NCBI GenBank assembly: GCA_937982385.1
Contig: CALJMC010000148.1
Location: 1 to 20,591 of the forward strand
Source of the DNA: an uncultured Rickettsiales bacterium
Lineage (GTDB): Bacteria; Pseudomonadota; Alphaproteobacteria; Rickettsiales; UBA998
DNA length: 20,591 nucleotides
Direction of reading: 5' to 3'
Shown: positions 1-6,374 of the stretch, in pieces
Numbering within the stretch: the first letter of the stretch is position 1
Layout of the letters: each line of letters starts with the position of its first letter
Notes under the pieces: generated by a model
The model's database searches: none
Told to the model about the DNA's origin: nothing
What the model saw: the letters and a program-made list of their open reading frames with translations, nothing else
Position numbers and translations under genes: made by a program

Positions 1-908
1 ATATAAGTATTGGTTTGTCGTAAATTTGCGCGCATCTCACCGTTTGGCTCTGGAATGAGCATGTTGCCAATGAGCATATATTCTGCTCCCGTCTTTTCTC
101 CTCCATTTTTGATGCTGGAAACCACATCGGAGATGCCCTCCAAATGAATAACTTCTGTACCATGCGCTCTATACATCTCATCCATTTGGTTGCGCCATTT
201 TCCTTTGCCAATTTCGGGTGCATTAAGGGTTGTAACTCTTGTTAGCTGTGCATTATATCCGCTTTCATGCCCATTATGGTTATTGATAACAGACACTATG
301 TTATCTGCTAAGAATTCTACACGTGCGCCCCGCGAGAACCCTGTGATTTCTACTTTGAGGTTGGGGTATTCTCCTAGCCACTCAGACATTTGGTCCATAG
401 AGCGTGCTTCGAGCGAATCGCTGCCACCATCGGTAAGCGTGTTCCAGTAGCCTGAGTGAATTTTCTCGCTCTCTGCGCCTTGACGGTCTTGTCCTGTTGC
501 CTTGTCCCACCATTTACCAACCGTATAACTCATGCCGCCAACCACATTCTCTACCCAATCTGCTTTTGATTGTGAATCATCTGTAGTGATGAACATGCGT
601 TCGCCATTTGTTGCCATAAGGAGTGTGTCGTTGCCGTTGGTGATGCGCTTATATTCGATGGTCTCTTGTACGCCCGCTGCATTGGTGAAGGTTATTTCAC
701 CTTCCTGTTCTTTCGTCTTACTTGAAAAACTGAACCAGCCGCCACTCTCAAACGCCTTATCAGATTCTGCGACAGCATGGTTGAAATGTAGGCTTGACGT
801 TATAGCATCAAGGGTGGAGTCTGAAGATGTGGAGAAAGCTTGAGTGAGCTCATGCTCAAATTGTTCACGAGGGGTAAGGTCAGTTGTTGTTTTTGTTTCT
901 TTAACCAT
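1..908 (-). CDS. lipase-like alpha/beta hydrolase, C-terminus beyond the window
   Basis: A minus-strand frame starts at an ATG whose first base is 908 and stays open to the left edge, giving 302 visible codons with no stop. The central part has a hydrophobic strand followed by GFSRGA at residues 190-195, with Ser192 in the nucleophile-elbow position (GxSxG) typical of lipases and related alpha/beta hydrolases. The N-terminal 190 residues are polar and acidic, with no signal peptide or membrane segment. The catalytic Asp and His should lie further on and cannot be verified. It follows the glycosyltransferase-like gene by 40 bases on the same strand but has its own Pho-box-like promoter. There is no good Shine-Dalgarno, and the predicted transcript start falls at or beside the ATG. 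Substrate unknown; a role with lipids fits the neighbour but is inference. Confidence 0.7.
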   Translation of the reverse strand, partial: MVKETKTTTDLTPREQFEHELTQAFSTSSDSTLDAITSSLHFNHAVAESDKAFESGGWFSFSSKTKEQEGEITFTNAAGVQETIEYKRITNGNDTLLMATNGERMFITTDDSQSKADWVENVVGGMSYTVGKWWDKATGQDRQGAESEKIHSGYWNTLTDGGSDSLEARSMDQMSEWLGEYPNLKVEITGFSRGARVEFLADNIVSVINNHNGHESGYNAQLTRVTTLNAPEIGKGKWRNQMDEMYRAHGTEVIHLEGISDVVSSIKNGGEKTGAEYMLIGNMLIPEPNGEMRANLRQTNTY

Positions 909-947
909 TACTTAGTTTATCATAAAAATATGACAGTTCTGTTACGG
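909..947 (-). promoter_or_regulatory. Pho-box-like site and -10 element before the lipase-like gene
   Basis: Read on the minus strand, 947-930 is CCGTAACAGAACTGTCAT: two heptamers 11 bp apart, the second (CTGTCAT) a perfect PhoB half-site and the first (CCGTAAC) a 5/7 match. Exactly ten bases later comes TAAACT (919-914), where PhoB-dependent promoters such as E. coli phoA and pstS carry their -10 box. The ATG follows five bases after this hexamer, so the mRNA would be leaderless or nearly so. PhoB control is inferred from the motif only. Confidence 0.5.
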
Positions 948-948
948 T

Positions 949-2238
949 CTAGCGATTAAATGATCTGCTCTGTGGTGGAGAGGGCATAGAAGGTGCGAGG
1001 ATACCGGATGCAGCATGTTGAAAGCCATTGGTTTGGATGTTTTTAAAGCCTTGTGTATCAATTTCATAAATATGTTCTGCCTCGCGTGAAATAGCGGCAG
1101 CAAGCTTTTCATGCTGATTGAAGTGAGGGTTATTCACAGGCAAGCTCTCTTCATAAGGGTAAATTGCACGAATGAGGTTTTTGCTCTCAAACGCTTTGGC
1201 GCGTGCCTTTTGTTCCGTGAAGTGCGCGGTATGCGTTTCGCCATTGTGGAGGTGGGTGTTTATATTCACTGCTTTAGGCATAATAATCGCGCGAGTACGG
1301 TTTTTAATGACGTCATTGGCAACACCGATACCCAACTCACCAATCAGCACGTTATTGCCCTTGAGGGAGGCTTGAAACTCATCATAGGGCAATGTTTCCA
1401 CTACCTTTACGTTGGGACGCTCTTTCGCTAGAGCATGCAAGGTTTTTTTCTTGTCATTATCATAATCTTTGCCGACAATAACTGTCCATTCAGCATTTGG
1501 GAAAGTTCCATTTTTTGCGGCTAGCAGTGCAGCGTGGAGCAGATGATAGCTTGCTTGAGTATGTTTGAGGTCTCCGCCGCCGCTGGTCACAATTACCTTG
1601 TCAGGGCTGACTGGTTGGCTTGCCCAACTTTGCGAACGCAAGTTTCTGGTATCAGCGCCATAGCCCATATGTTTTATTTGGCGAGCATCAATAGAATCTT
1701 TGTAAGTTTCTTCAAGTGGGGCGATATTCTTATCTCCCATCAACACCCATGTCAGGTTGGGGTTGTCGTTGAATAACTCGATAATGGCAGCATCATCACC
1801 CTTCATCTTGGGAGAATCACCTTCCATCACCTCGCGGGTGAGCAGGGAGGTGGGGGTATTCCCTGTTTTTGCATGTTTCATCAGCGCATGCATCTCATCA
1901 TCCAATATGCCGTCACCCAGCCAATGTGGCCAGCCTGAGGCTAAGATGATGCGGGTTGCTCCTTCAGCATGTTTCAACAGCTCTGTTTTGCGTGCTTTGA
2001 GCGTTGTCTCTTCATTGCCTTGTAAATCAATAGGCAAAAGCTCATGAAGGTGAAAACGTTTTTTCTCTTCTGGGCTAAGTTTGCTTTCGAAATCGGTAAA
2101 TTTTTCAAAGCCTGAAGATGTCACCACGTCCACCTCGGCACCTTTTTTCAGCAATTGCGATGCGAGGGAGGCGGCTTGGGTAATCTCTCCCACGCCTTGC
2201 AGGCATTCCACATGTAATAGTACTTTTTCTTGTTTCAT
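949..2238 (-). CDS. predicted GT-B glycosyltransferase (MurG/COG4671-like)
   Basis: A 429-aa protein from ATG 2238; a TTG 18 bases upstream extends the frame but has no better ribosome site. It has the two-half layout of GT-B enzymes. The N-terminal Rossmann half opens with a strand, a short loop with GVGE (15-18) and a helix, where related enzymes bind the acceptor. The C-terminal half begins with VIVTSGGG (about 215-222), continues with a WTVIVG strand (about 250), and has the donor-binding region around 290-325 (NVLIGELGIG...VIKN), which parallels the G-x-G-T-x-x-E region of MurG-type GT28 enzymes. No signal peptide or membrane helix is seen, so it is probably cytoplasmic or peripheral. 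Donor and acceptor are unknown. It leads a minus-strand pair with the lipase-like gene and has a Pho-box-like promoter, so an envelope or lipid glycosylation role under phosphate limitation is a reasonable guess. Confidence 0.72.
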   Translation of the reverse strand: MKQEKVLLHVECLQGVGEITQAASLASQLLKKGAEVDVVTSSGFEKFTDFESKLSPEEKKRFHLHELLPIDLQGNEETTLKARKTELLKHAEGATRIILASGWPHWLGDGILDDEMHALMKHAKTGNTPTSLLTREVMEGDSPKMKGDDAAIIELFNDNPNLTWVLMGDKNIAPLEETYKDSIDARQIKHMGYGADTRNLRSQSWASQPVSPDKVIVTSGGGDLKHTQASYHLLHAALLAAKNGTFPNAEWTVIVGKDYDNDKKKTLHALAKERPNVKVVETLPYDEFQASLKGNNVLIGELGIGVANDVIKNRTRAIIMPKAVNINTHLHNGETHTAHFTEQKARAKAFESKNLIRAIYPYEESLPVNNPHFNQHEKLAAAISREAEHIYEIDTQGFKNIQTNGFQHAASGILAPSMPSPPQSRSFNR

Positions 2239-2278
2239 ATATCCGTTATGCCACAAGATTGTGACAGCTTGATGACAG
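2239..2278 (-). promoter_or_regulatory. Pho-box-like site and -10 element before the glycosyltransferase gene
   Basis: On the minus strand 2278-2261 reads CTGTCATCAAGCTGTCAC, two perfect PhoB-type heptamers spaced 11 bp, very close to the E. coli consensus. Ten bases after the second heptamer is CATAAC (2250-2245), a 4/6 match to the sigma-70 -10 box at the spacing of known Pho promoters. A third TGTCA unit lies just upstream (2283-2279). The start codon at 2238 falls six bases after the -10 hexamer, so the transcript start would nearly coincide with the ATG; a weak GGA at 2244-2242 is the only ribosome-site candidate. Confidence 0.6.
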
Positions 2279-2290
2279 TGACAAGATTTC

Positions 2291-2319
2291 TTGCCCAGTG
2301 AGAATATTCGTGCTAGGTA
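2291..2319 (+). promoter_or_regulatory. possible sigma-70 promoter for purB
   Basis: TTGCCC (2291-2296) and TAGGTA (2314-2319) are separated by 17 bases. The -35 matches well in its first half; the -10 match is moderate. It faces purB and lies in the 114-bp divergent spacer, next to the Pho-box-like site that faces the other way. Confidence 0.35.
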
Positions 2320-2352
2320 GCGCGTGAATTGTTAATTACTCGGAGAACACAC

Positions 2353-3654
2353 ATGATTCCACGCTATTCACGCCCTGAAATGACCAAAATTTGGGATCCA
2401 CAGAACAAATTTCGTATTTGGTTTGAAATTGAAGCACATGGTTGTGATGCATTGGCGGAGTTGGGAGTGATTCCAAAAGAAGCAGCGGAGAACATATGGA
2501 AAAATGCGCCTGCTGAGTTTGATGTTGACCGCATTGATGAAATTGAACGCACCACCAAGCATGATGTTATTGCGTTCCTCACCCATTTAGCGGAGCATAT
2601 TGGCGAAGATTCACGTTTTGTGCATCAAGGGTTCACGAGCTCAGATGTGTTGGACACCTGCCTAGCGGTACAATTGAAGCAAGCAGGGGAGTTGCTGCTT
2701 GAAGATATGGATCGCGTGTTGGCAGTGCTTAAGAAGCGTGCTTTAGAAACCAAAGACATGGTCTGTGTTGGTCGCTCACATGGTATTCATGCTGAGCCAA
2801 CCACGATGGGCATTAAATTTGCACGATTCTATGCTGAGTTTGAACGCTCACGTAAGCGTTTGGTGGCAGCTGTTGAAGATGTTTCAACCTGCGCCATCTC
2901 GGGTGCGGTGGGGACCTACGCCAATATTGACCCTGCAGTTGAAGAGCATGTGGCTGAGAAGCTCGGTCTAGCAGTGGAGCCAGTCTCTACGCAGGTGATA
3001 CCACGTGATCGCCATGCGCATTTCTTTGCTATTTTGGGTGTGATTGCATCGAGCATTGAGAATGTAGCCGTTGAGGTGCGTCACTTGCAACGCACAGAAG
3101 TGTTAGAGGCGGAAGAATATTTCTCCAAGGGACAAAAAGGCTCGTCTGCGATGCCGCATAAACGCAACCCTATTCTGTCTGAAAACCTTACTGGTCTTGC
3201 GCGTATTGTGCGTGCGTCTGTAGTGCCAGCGCTTGAAAATGTTGCTTTGTGGCATGAGCGTGATATCTCGCATTCATCCGTGGAGCGCATGTTTGCCCCG
3301 GATGCAACGGTGACGCTCGACTTTGCACTTAATCGTTTGATTTTGTTATTAGAAAATCTAATGGTCTATCCTGATCGTATGATAGAAAACATGGACAAGC
3401 TGGGTGGGCTTATTTTCTCGCAGCGCGTATTGTTAGCACTTACACAAGCAGGTGTCTCGCGCGAGGATGCATATGTGTTCGTACAGCGTAATGCGATGAA
3501 GGTATGGAAAGATGGTGCGGACTTTAAGACCGAGTTGCTCGCTGATGCTGATGTGATAAAAGCATTGCCAGCAGAGGATATCGTTGCTAAGTTCGACCTC
3601 AGCTATCACACAAAACATGTAGATACGATATTTGCGCGAGTATTTGGCGCATAA
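2353..3654 (+). CDS. purB: adenylosuccinate lyase
   Basis: PurB cleaves SAICAR to AICAR and adenylosuccinate to AMP, both with release of fumarate, in purine synthesis. The 433-aa product has the usual length. It carries all three conserved regions of the fumarase/aspartase superfamily: TSSDVLDT at 95-102, GRSHGIHAEPT at 140-150 with the general-acid His, and the signature GSSAMPHKRNP from 263 with the flexible-loop Ser. His70 in TTKHDV is also conserved. I chose ATG 2353 because GGAG lies seven bases upstream; an in-frame TTG at 2329 has no ribosome site. It stands alone or heads a short transcript; no terminator is visible in the 50 bases before the next gene. Confidence 0.97.
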   Translation: MIPRYSRPEMTKIWDPQNKFRIWFEIEAHGCDALAELGVIPKEAAENIWKNAPAEFDVDRIDEIERTTKHDVIAFLTHLAEHIGEDSRFVHQGFTSSDVLDTCLAVQLKQAGELLLEDMDRVLAVLKKRALETKDMVCVGRSHGIHAEPTTMGIKFARFYAEFERSRKRLVAAVEDVSTCAISGAVGTYANIDPAVEEHVAEKLGLAVEPVSTQVIPRDRHAHFFAILGVIASSIENVAVEVRHLQRTEVLEAEEYFSKGQKGSSAMPHKRNPILSENLTGLARIVRASVVPALENVALWHERDISHSSVERMFAPDATVTLDFALNRLILLLENLMVYPDRMIENMDKLGGLIFSQRVLLALTQAGVSREDAYVFVQRNAMKVWKDGADFKTELLADADVIKALPAEDIVAKFDLSYHTKHVDTIFARVFGA

Positions 3655-3704
3655 ATGCATGTGGCGGGTGTTTAGCGTATGATTAATTACTTAGGAGACT
3701 ATAC

Positions 3705-4424
3705 ATGAAGACTTTTCTAACAACAGCCGCTGCAATCGCACTATTTTCTTGTGCAGCACAAGCAGTAGATGCACCCATCGAAATTGATGGTTGGAAAGGC
3801 TCCGTTGAAGGCGGCCTGGACATTTATAGCGGTAACACAAGCAGTACTAACTTGTATGGTAAAGCAGCCGTTGCTAAAGAAATTGGCAAATGGACGCATG
3901 GTGGCTTCGCTGAAGCATTCAACCAAGAACAGTCTGATGTTCGCACAGGTGAAAAATACCGTGCAGGATTGAACACGCGCTATGACTTTACAGAACGCTT
4001 TTTTGGCTTTGGTGAAGTAGAATATAACAAAGACCGTTTCAGTGGTTATGATTACCGCGTGCATGAAGATGTAGGTGTTGGTTATATCTTCCTTGATGGT
4101 GACAAATGGTACTGGGATGGCCTCGTGGGTGCTGGTATGCAGCATACTAAAGACATCACTGGTGATAGCAATGATAGCTGGTTGGCAAAAGTTGGCACTA
4201 ACGTTGATTATCAGTTCAATGAAAATGTTAGCTTCCACCAAAAGGCTGAAGCGCTTTTCTCTGAAGATTTAGATACGTATCGTTCAGATTCATCCGTTAA
4301 AAGTAAAATCTCTGATTCTCTCTCGTTCAGAGCTGGTTATAAAATTGAGAAGCTTTCTAGCGTTCCTGCTGGTCGTAAAAAATCAGACAGCCACACATAT
4401 CTTGGTGTTGTCTACGATTTCTAG
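3705..4424 (+). CDS. DUF481 (YdiY-like) outer-membrane beta-barrel protein
   Basis: A 239-aa protein with a clear Sec signal peptide (basic start, hydrophobic core, AQA cleavage near residue 20). The mature part opens with the W-K-G-S-V-E...SGNTSSTNLYGKA pattern of DUF481, the family annotated as putative salt-induced outer-membrane proteins. Alternating polar/aromatic strands follow, and it ends in YDF with the terminal aromatic typical of BAM-inserted barrels. AGGAG sits seven bases before the ATG. A strong hairpin terminator follows. The physiological role of DUF481 proteins is poorly known; no cargo or enzyme motif is seen. Confidence 0.85.
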   Translation: MKTFLTTAAAIALFSCAAQAVDAPIEIDGWKGSVEGGLDIYSGNTSSTNLYGKAAVAKEIGKWTHGGFAEAFNQEQSDVRTGEKYRAGLNTRYDFTERFFGFGEVEYNKDRFSGYDYRVHEDVGVGYIFLDGDKWYWDGLVGAGMQHTKDITGDSNDSWLAKVGTNVDYQFNENVSFHQKAEALFSEDLDTYRSDSSVKSKISDSLSFRAGYKIEKLSSVPAGRKKSDSHTYLGVVYDF

Positions 4425-4452
4425 GGCGTAATGCTTTTACGAAATGGGAGGA

Positions 4453-4485
4453 GGGGAGAGCTATTAAGCTTTCCCCTTTTCTTTT
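4453..4485 (+). terminator. rho-independent terminator after the DUF481 gene
   Basis: A ten-base-pair stem (4453-4462 GGGGAGAGCT with 4467-4476 AGCTTTCCCC, one G-U pair), loop ATTA, then TTTTCTTTT. This is a textbook intrinsic terminator 28 bases after the stop codon. Confidence 0.92.
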
Positions 4486-4514
4486 ATAGGGGGTAATTAT
4501 TTTACAGGAGATAC

Positions 4515-4925
4515 ATGATGTTTACACTTGATGAACGCCTGGAAGCCGATACGCATCTTGTTGCCGATTTGAGCCTAAGCCGCGTCTTGCTGATGGATAA
4601 TGCTTTCTTCTCATGGGTTATATTGGTGCCGCAGCTTCCTGACTTGATGGAGCTCACAGATTTAACACAAGCGCAACAACATCAGCTCATGGATGAAATT
4701 GCGACGGTATCGGATGCGTTGCAAACGCTCACCCATGCTGAGAAGATGAATGTGGCTGCATTGGGCAATATGGTAAAGCAGCTTCATATTCACATCATTG
4801 CACGTTTTGAGGGTGATGCCGCATGGCCAAACCCTGTCTGGGGAACACAGAGCGAACCCTATAAAGCACAAGACCGCAAGGATATGATAGAGACTCTGCA
4901 GAATGTTCTTAGTGCAGTGTCATAA
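4515..4925 (+). CDS. HIT-domain nucleotide-binding protein
   Basis: A 136-aa histidine-triad family protein. HIT proteins are nucleotide hydrolases or transferases acting on dinucleotides or nucleoside phosphoramidates. The diagnostic segment is QLHIHIIAR at 90-97: the first two histidines of the H-x-H-x-H triad (His91, His93) are present, and the third position is Ile95. The Trp-Pro run after it (about 104-109) is seen in the short bacterial HIT proteins of this type. AGGAG at 4506-4510 stands four bases before ATG 4515 and seven before a second in-frame ATG at 4518. The second spacing matches purB and the DUF481 gene, so the true start may be 4518. Substrate unknown. Confidence 0.85.
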   Translation: MMFTLDERLEADTHLVADLSLSRVLLMDNAFFSWVILVPQLPDLMELTDLTQAQQHQLMDEIATVSDALQTLTHAEKMNVAALGNMVKQLHIHIIARFEGDAAWPNPVWGTQSEPYKAQDRKDMIETLQNVLSAVS

Positions 4926-4999
4926 GCTGCTCATTGCATCTTCATGAAATCAATTTAGGGGTGAGACATGAAAATTCGTATGTCACATTCTATCTTTGC

Positions 5000-5029
5000 T
5001 TGACAGAGCAGGGCGCCTCGCACTATATC
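5000..5029 (+). promoter_or_regulatory. sigma-70 promoter of tRNA-Met
   Basis: A perfect -35 TTGACA (5000-5005) is followed after 17-18 bases by CTATAT/TATATC (5023-5029). Start of transcription would be near 5036, about 27 bases before the mature tRNA. GC-rich DNA just after the -10, as in stringently controlled stable-RNA promoters, is present only in part. Confidence 0.75.
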
Positions 5030-5062
5030 CTAGGCTCGCTTTTTGAAGCGTCCACGCATTGT

Positions 5063-5139
5063 GGCGGAGTAGCTCAGCTGGTTAGAGCAGCGGAATCATA
5101 ATCCGCGTGTCGGGGGTTCAAGTCCCTCCTCCGCTACCA
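5063..5139 (+). tRNA. tRNA-Met (anticodon CAT)
   Basis: A 77-base cloverleaf with encoded CCA. Acceptor GGCGGAG pairs with CTCCGCT (one G-U), the D stem is GCTC/GAGC, the anticodon stem GCGGA/TCCGC holds loop ATCATAA with anticodon CAT, and the T arm has GGTTCAAG. Lack of the three G-C pairs and of the 1-72 mismatch of initiator tRNA points to elongator Met; a lysidine-modified Ile2 tRNA also has CAT and cannot be fully excluded. The 3' end serves as an integration site (see the 17-bp repeat). Confidence 0.95.
5123..5139 (+). repeat. attachment-site copy 1 (within tRNA-Met)
   Basis: TCCCTCCTCCGCTACCA, the last 17 bases of the tRNA (3' half of the T arm, acceptor strand and CCA), recurs exactly at 6280-6296 in direct orientation. 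Identity of a tRNA 3' end with a downstream copy is the standard footprint of tyrosine-integrase insertion. Confidence 0.8.
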
Positions 5140-5241
5140 ATAATATCAATAAGTTAAGCGAATTTATGCGATTTAGTAGTGTGGAAATGGGACGCTAGTG
5201 GGACACTTCTTGTCAACACTTAGCAAAAGATGTCCACGAAT

Positions 5242-5484
5242 TTATCTAGGCTTTCCATTTTGTGGCACTGGCGCTTCTGAGGCTGTTGGTAGAGGGGTTT
5301 TCTCAACGTCATAACAAGAATTTATAGCAACACCCACTCTAGCAAGGTCATCGTCATCTGAAGGAAATTTTTTTTCTAGTATAACTTGTACTTCTTCAAT
5401 ACACGCCTGTAACTCGTCTATTCCTTTCTTGCCAGCCTCTTTAGGTGGATTGTCATTGGGATTACTTTCAACATTATCAGCCAT
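5242..5484 (-). CDS. small acidic hypothetical protein inside the island remnant
   Basis: From ATG 5484 the frame encodes 80 residues; AGGA lies seven bases upstream, and an in-frame TTG at 5490 is less likely. The product is hydrophilic with an Asn/Pro-rich start, a central amphipathic helix (about residues 22-40), a run of four aspartates and a proline-rich basic tail. It has no signal peptide, membrane segment or cysteine motif (one Cys near each of residues 28 and 57). I recognise no family. It is the only plausible intact cargo gene between the attachment-site copies. Confidence 0.5.
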   Translation of the reverse strand: MADNVESNPNDNPPKEAGKKGIDELQACIEEVQVILEKKFPSDDDDLARVGVAINSCYDVEKTPLPTASEAPVPQNGKPR

Positions 5485-5741
5485 ATTCAATTCCTTTTCT
5501 CTTTGTTCGTAAATTTATTATAACAAGGAAATGTTAAATATTTATGACAGTCGTAAATAAATGCACTTCCTTCTAGTGAAGTGGGGGGCGGAGGAGCTGA
5601 TATTACCTACCAATCTCCAGTCCATGCGATATGTTAATATTTATAGCAGCAATTAAATTGCGTAACGGGCAGAAATTCATTCATTAAGCCCTAAAATTGC
5701 CCTATTTCTTTAATTTAATATAAATAAAATATTTATATTCA

Positions 5742-5879
5742 GGCGCTTGTGAAAGTAGGTGCGCGGATTATCTGGCAGGTCATGCACGGGATGAGTTGAT
5801 GAAACTTCATAATATGCGCCGCATAGATACAGACCTTATCTTTCCTGCGAGTATCCGAAAAAATAATATAAATTTGTAA
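5742..5879 (+). pseudogene. fragment of a tyrosine-type integrase
   Basis: This 45-codon open segment has no start codon of its own in context and an in-frame stop 21 bases upstream. It reads ...LAGHARDELMKLH, then RRIDTDLIFPAS. This resembles the part of tyrosine recombinases between the first catalytic Arg box and the His-x-x-Arg box, where a conserved strand ends in (D)LVFP. Nothing before or after continues the domain, and neither catalytic Arg nor Tyr is present. It lies between two direct repeats derived from a tRNA end, where an integrase gene is expected. The assignment rests on recalled family pattern and short length, so it is moderate. Confidence 0.45.
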
Positions 5880-5997
5880 GGGGGTGTATAACTAAAACTA
5901 AGATATAATTGTCCCCCTTATGCTACCGTGTCTGTCTGCATATCTGTCTTTATCGGTTAGAGTTTCATCCGTTTGACTTTAACTCTCGATAAGGGGG
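5877..5997 (+). other. cluster of inverted repeats with two alternative pairings
   Basis: TAAGGGGG occurs at 5877-5884 and 5990-5997, and its exact complement CCCCCTTA at 5913-5920 lies between them, so the middle copy can pair with either flank but not both. Inside the second loop, TTATCG (5950-5955) plus AGAGTT (5959-5964) pair with AACTCT (5981-5986) plus CGATAA (5987-5992), a 12-bp stem with a three-base bulge. The ten bases CTCTCGATAA (5983-5992) recur at 6355-6364. This could be a small structured RNA, a recombination or replication site of the lost element, or chance in AT-rich DNA. Confidence 0.35.
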
Positions 5998-6279
5998 TAG
6001 TATGCCTGTTAAGAGTTCCTAGTGAAGTAGTGTTGTTATGCCATCCAACTGCAATTTAAATGCCCTAAATTCAGCCCGCAGACGCCCCTACAGAGCCATC
6101 TCAACTGCCTTGGTCTAATGGATGCCTAGAATATGAAATACATCTCTGCAAGCTCTGCTCCTCACTTTTATTTTGCGCTTGACTTTAATGGGGCAGGGTG
6201 GCAACGTAAAGTGCGACCTATAACTAGCAACAAGCTATGTAATCCGCAGTATATATAGGGTTTAGTTTCGTATAGCGTA

Positions 6280-6296
6280 TCCCTCCTCCGCTACCA
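6280..6296 (+). repeat. attachment-site copy 2
   Basis: An exact 17-base direct copy of the tRNA-Met 3' end (5123-5139). The flanks differ immediately on both sides and no tRNA body is attached, so this is the distal att half rather than a second tRNA. It lies 78 bases beyond the 3' end of the leftward RTX gene. A TTATCGA (6298-6304)/TCGATAA (6358-6364) inverted repeat follows it. Confidence 0.8.
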
Positions 6297-6374
6297 TTTA
6301 TCGAAAATAATTTAGTTATAGCAGTGTCTTGGTAGCTCCAGGATGATGGGCCTTCTCTCGATAATAATAGGGGG

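Larger units (their letters stand above)
5140..6279. mobile_element. remnant of an integrated island at tRNA-Met
   Basis: The 1,140 bases between the two 17-bp copies are unlike the rest of the window. They are AT-rich, mostly non-coding, and hold one small orphan ORF (5242-5484, minus) and a broken integrase-like reading frame (5742-5879, plus). Near the tRNA side, two TGGGAC hexamers sit 11 bp apart (5188-5193, 5199-5204), a layout like integrase arm or excisionase sites. The stretch 5485-5741 shows only AT-rich DNA; 5880-6279 has hairpins (listed separately) but no convincing gene. No intact recombinase remains, so the element should be immobile by itself. Extent and identity are inferred from the repeats. 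Confidence 0.65.

Noticed and set aside
3741..4241. 166-codon open frame on the minus strand inside the DUF481 gene
   Set aside because: Antisense to a well-supported signal-peptide/barrel gene, with no ribosome site or family pattern.
4968..5003. An 11-codon ORF with a good Shine-Dalgarno (GGGGTGAG) before tRNA-Met
   Set aside because: Too short to support, and it ends inside the tRNA -35 box; it may be a decayed start or chance.
5587..5598. GGCGGAGGAGCT, resembling the 5' end of the tRNA-Met (one mismatch)
   Set aside because: Only 12 bases match, with no cloverleaf after it; not enough to call a tRNA fragment.
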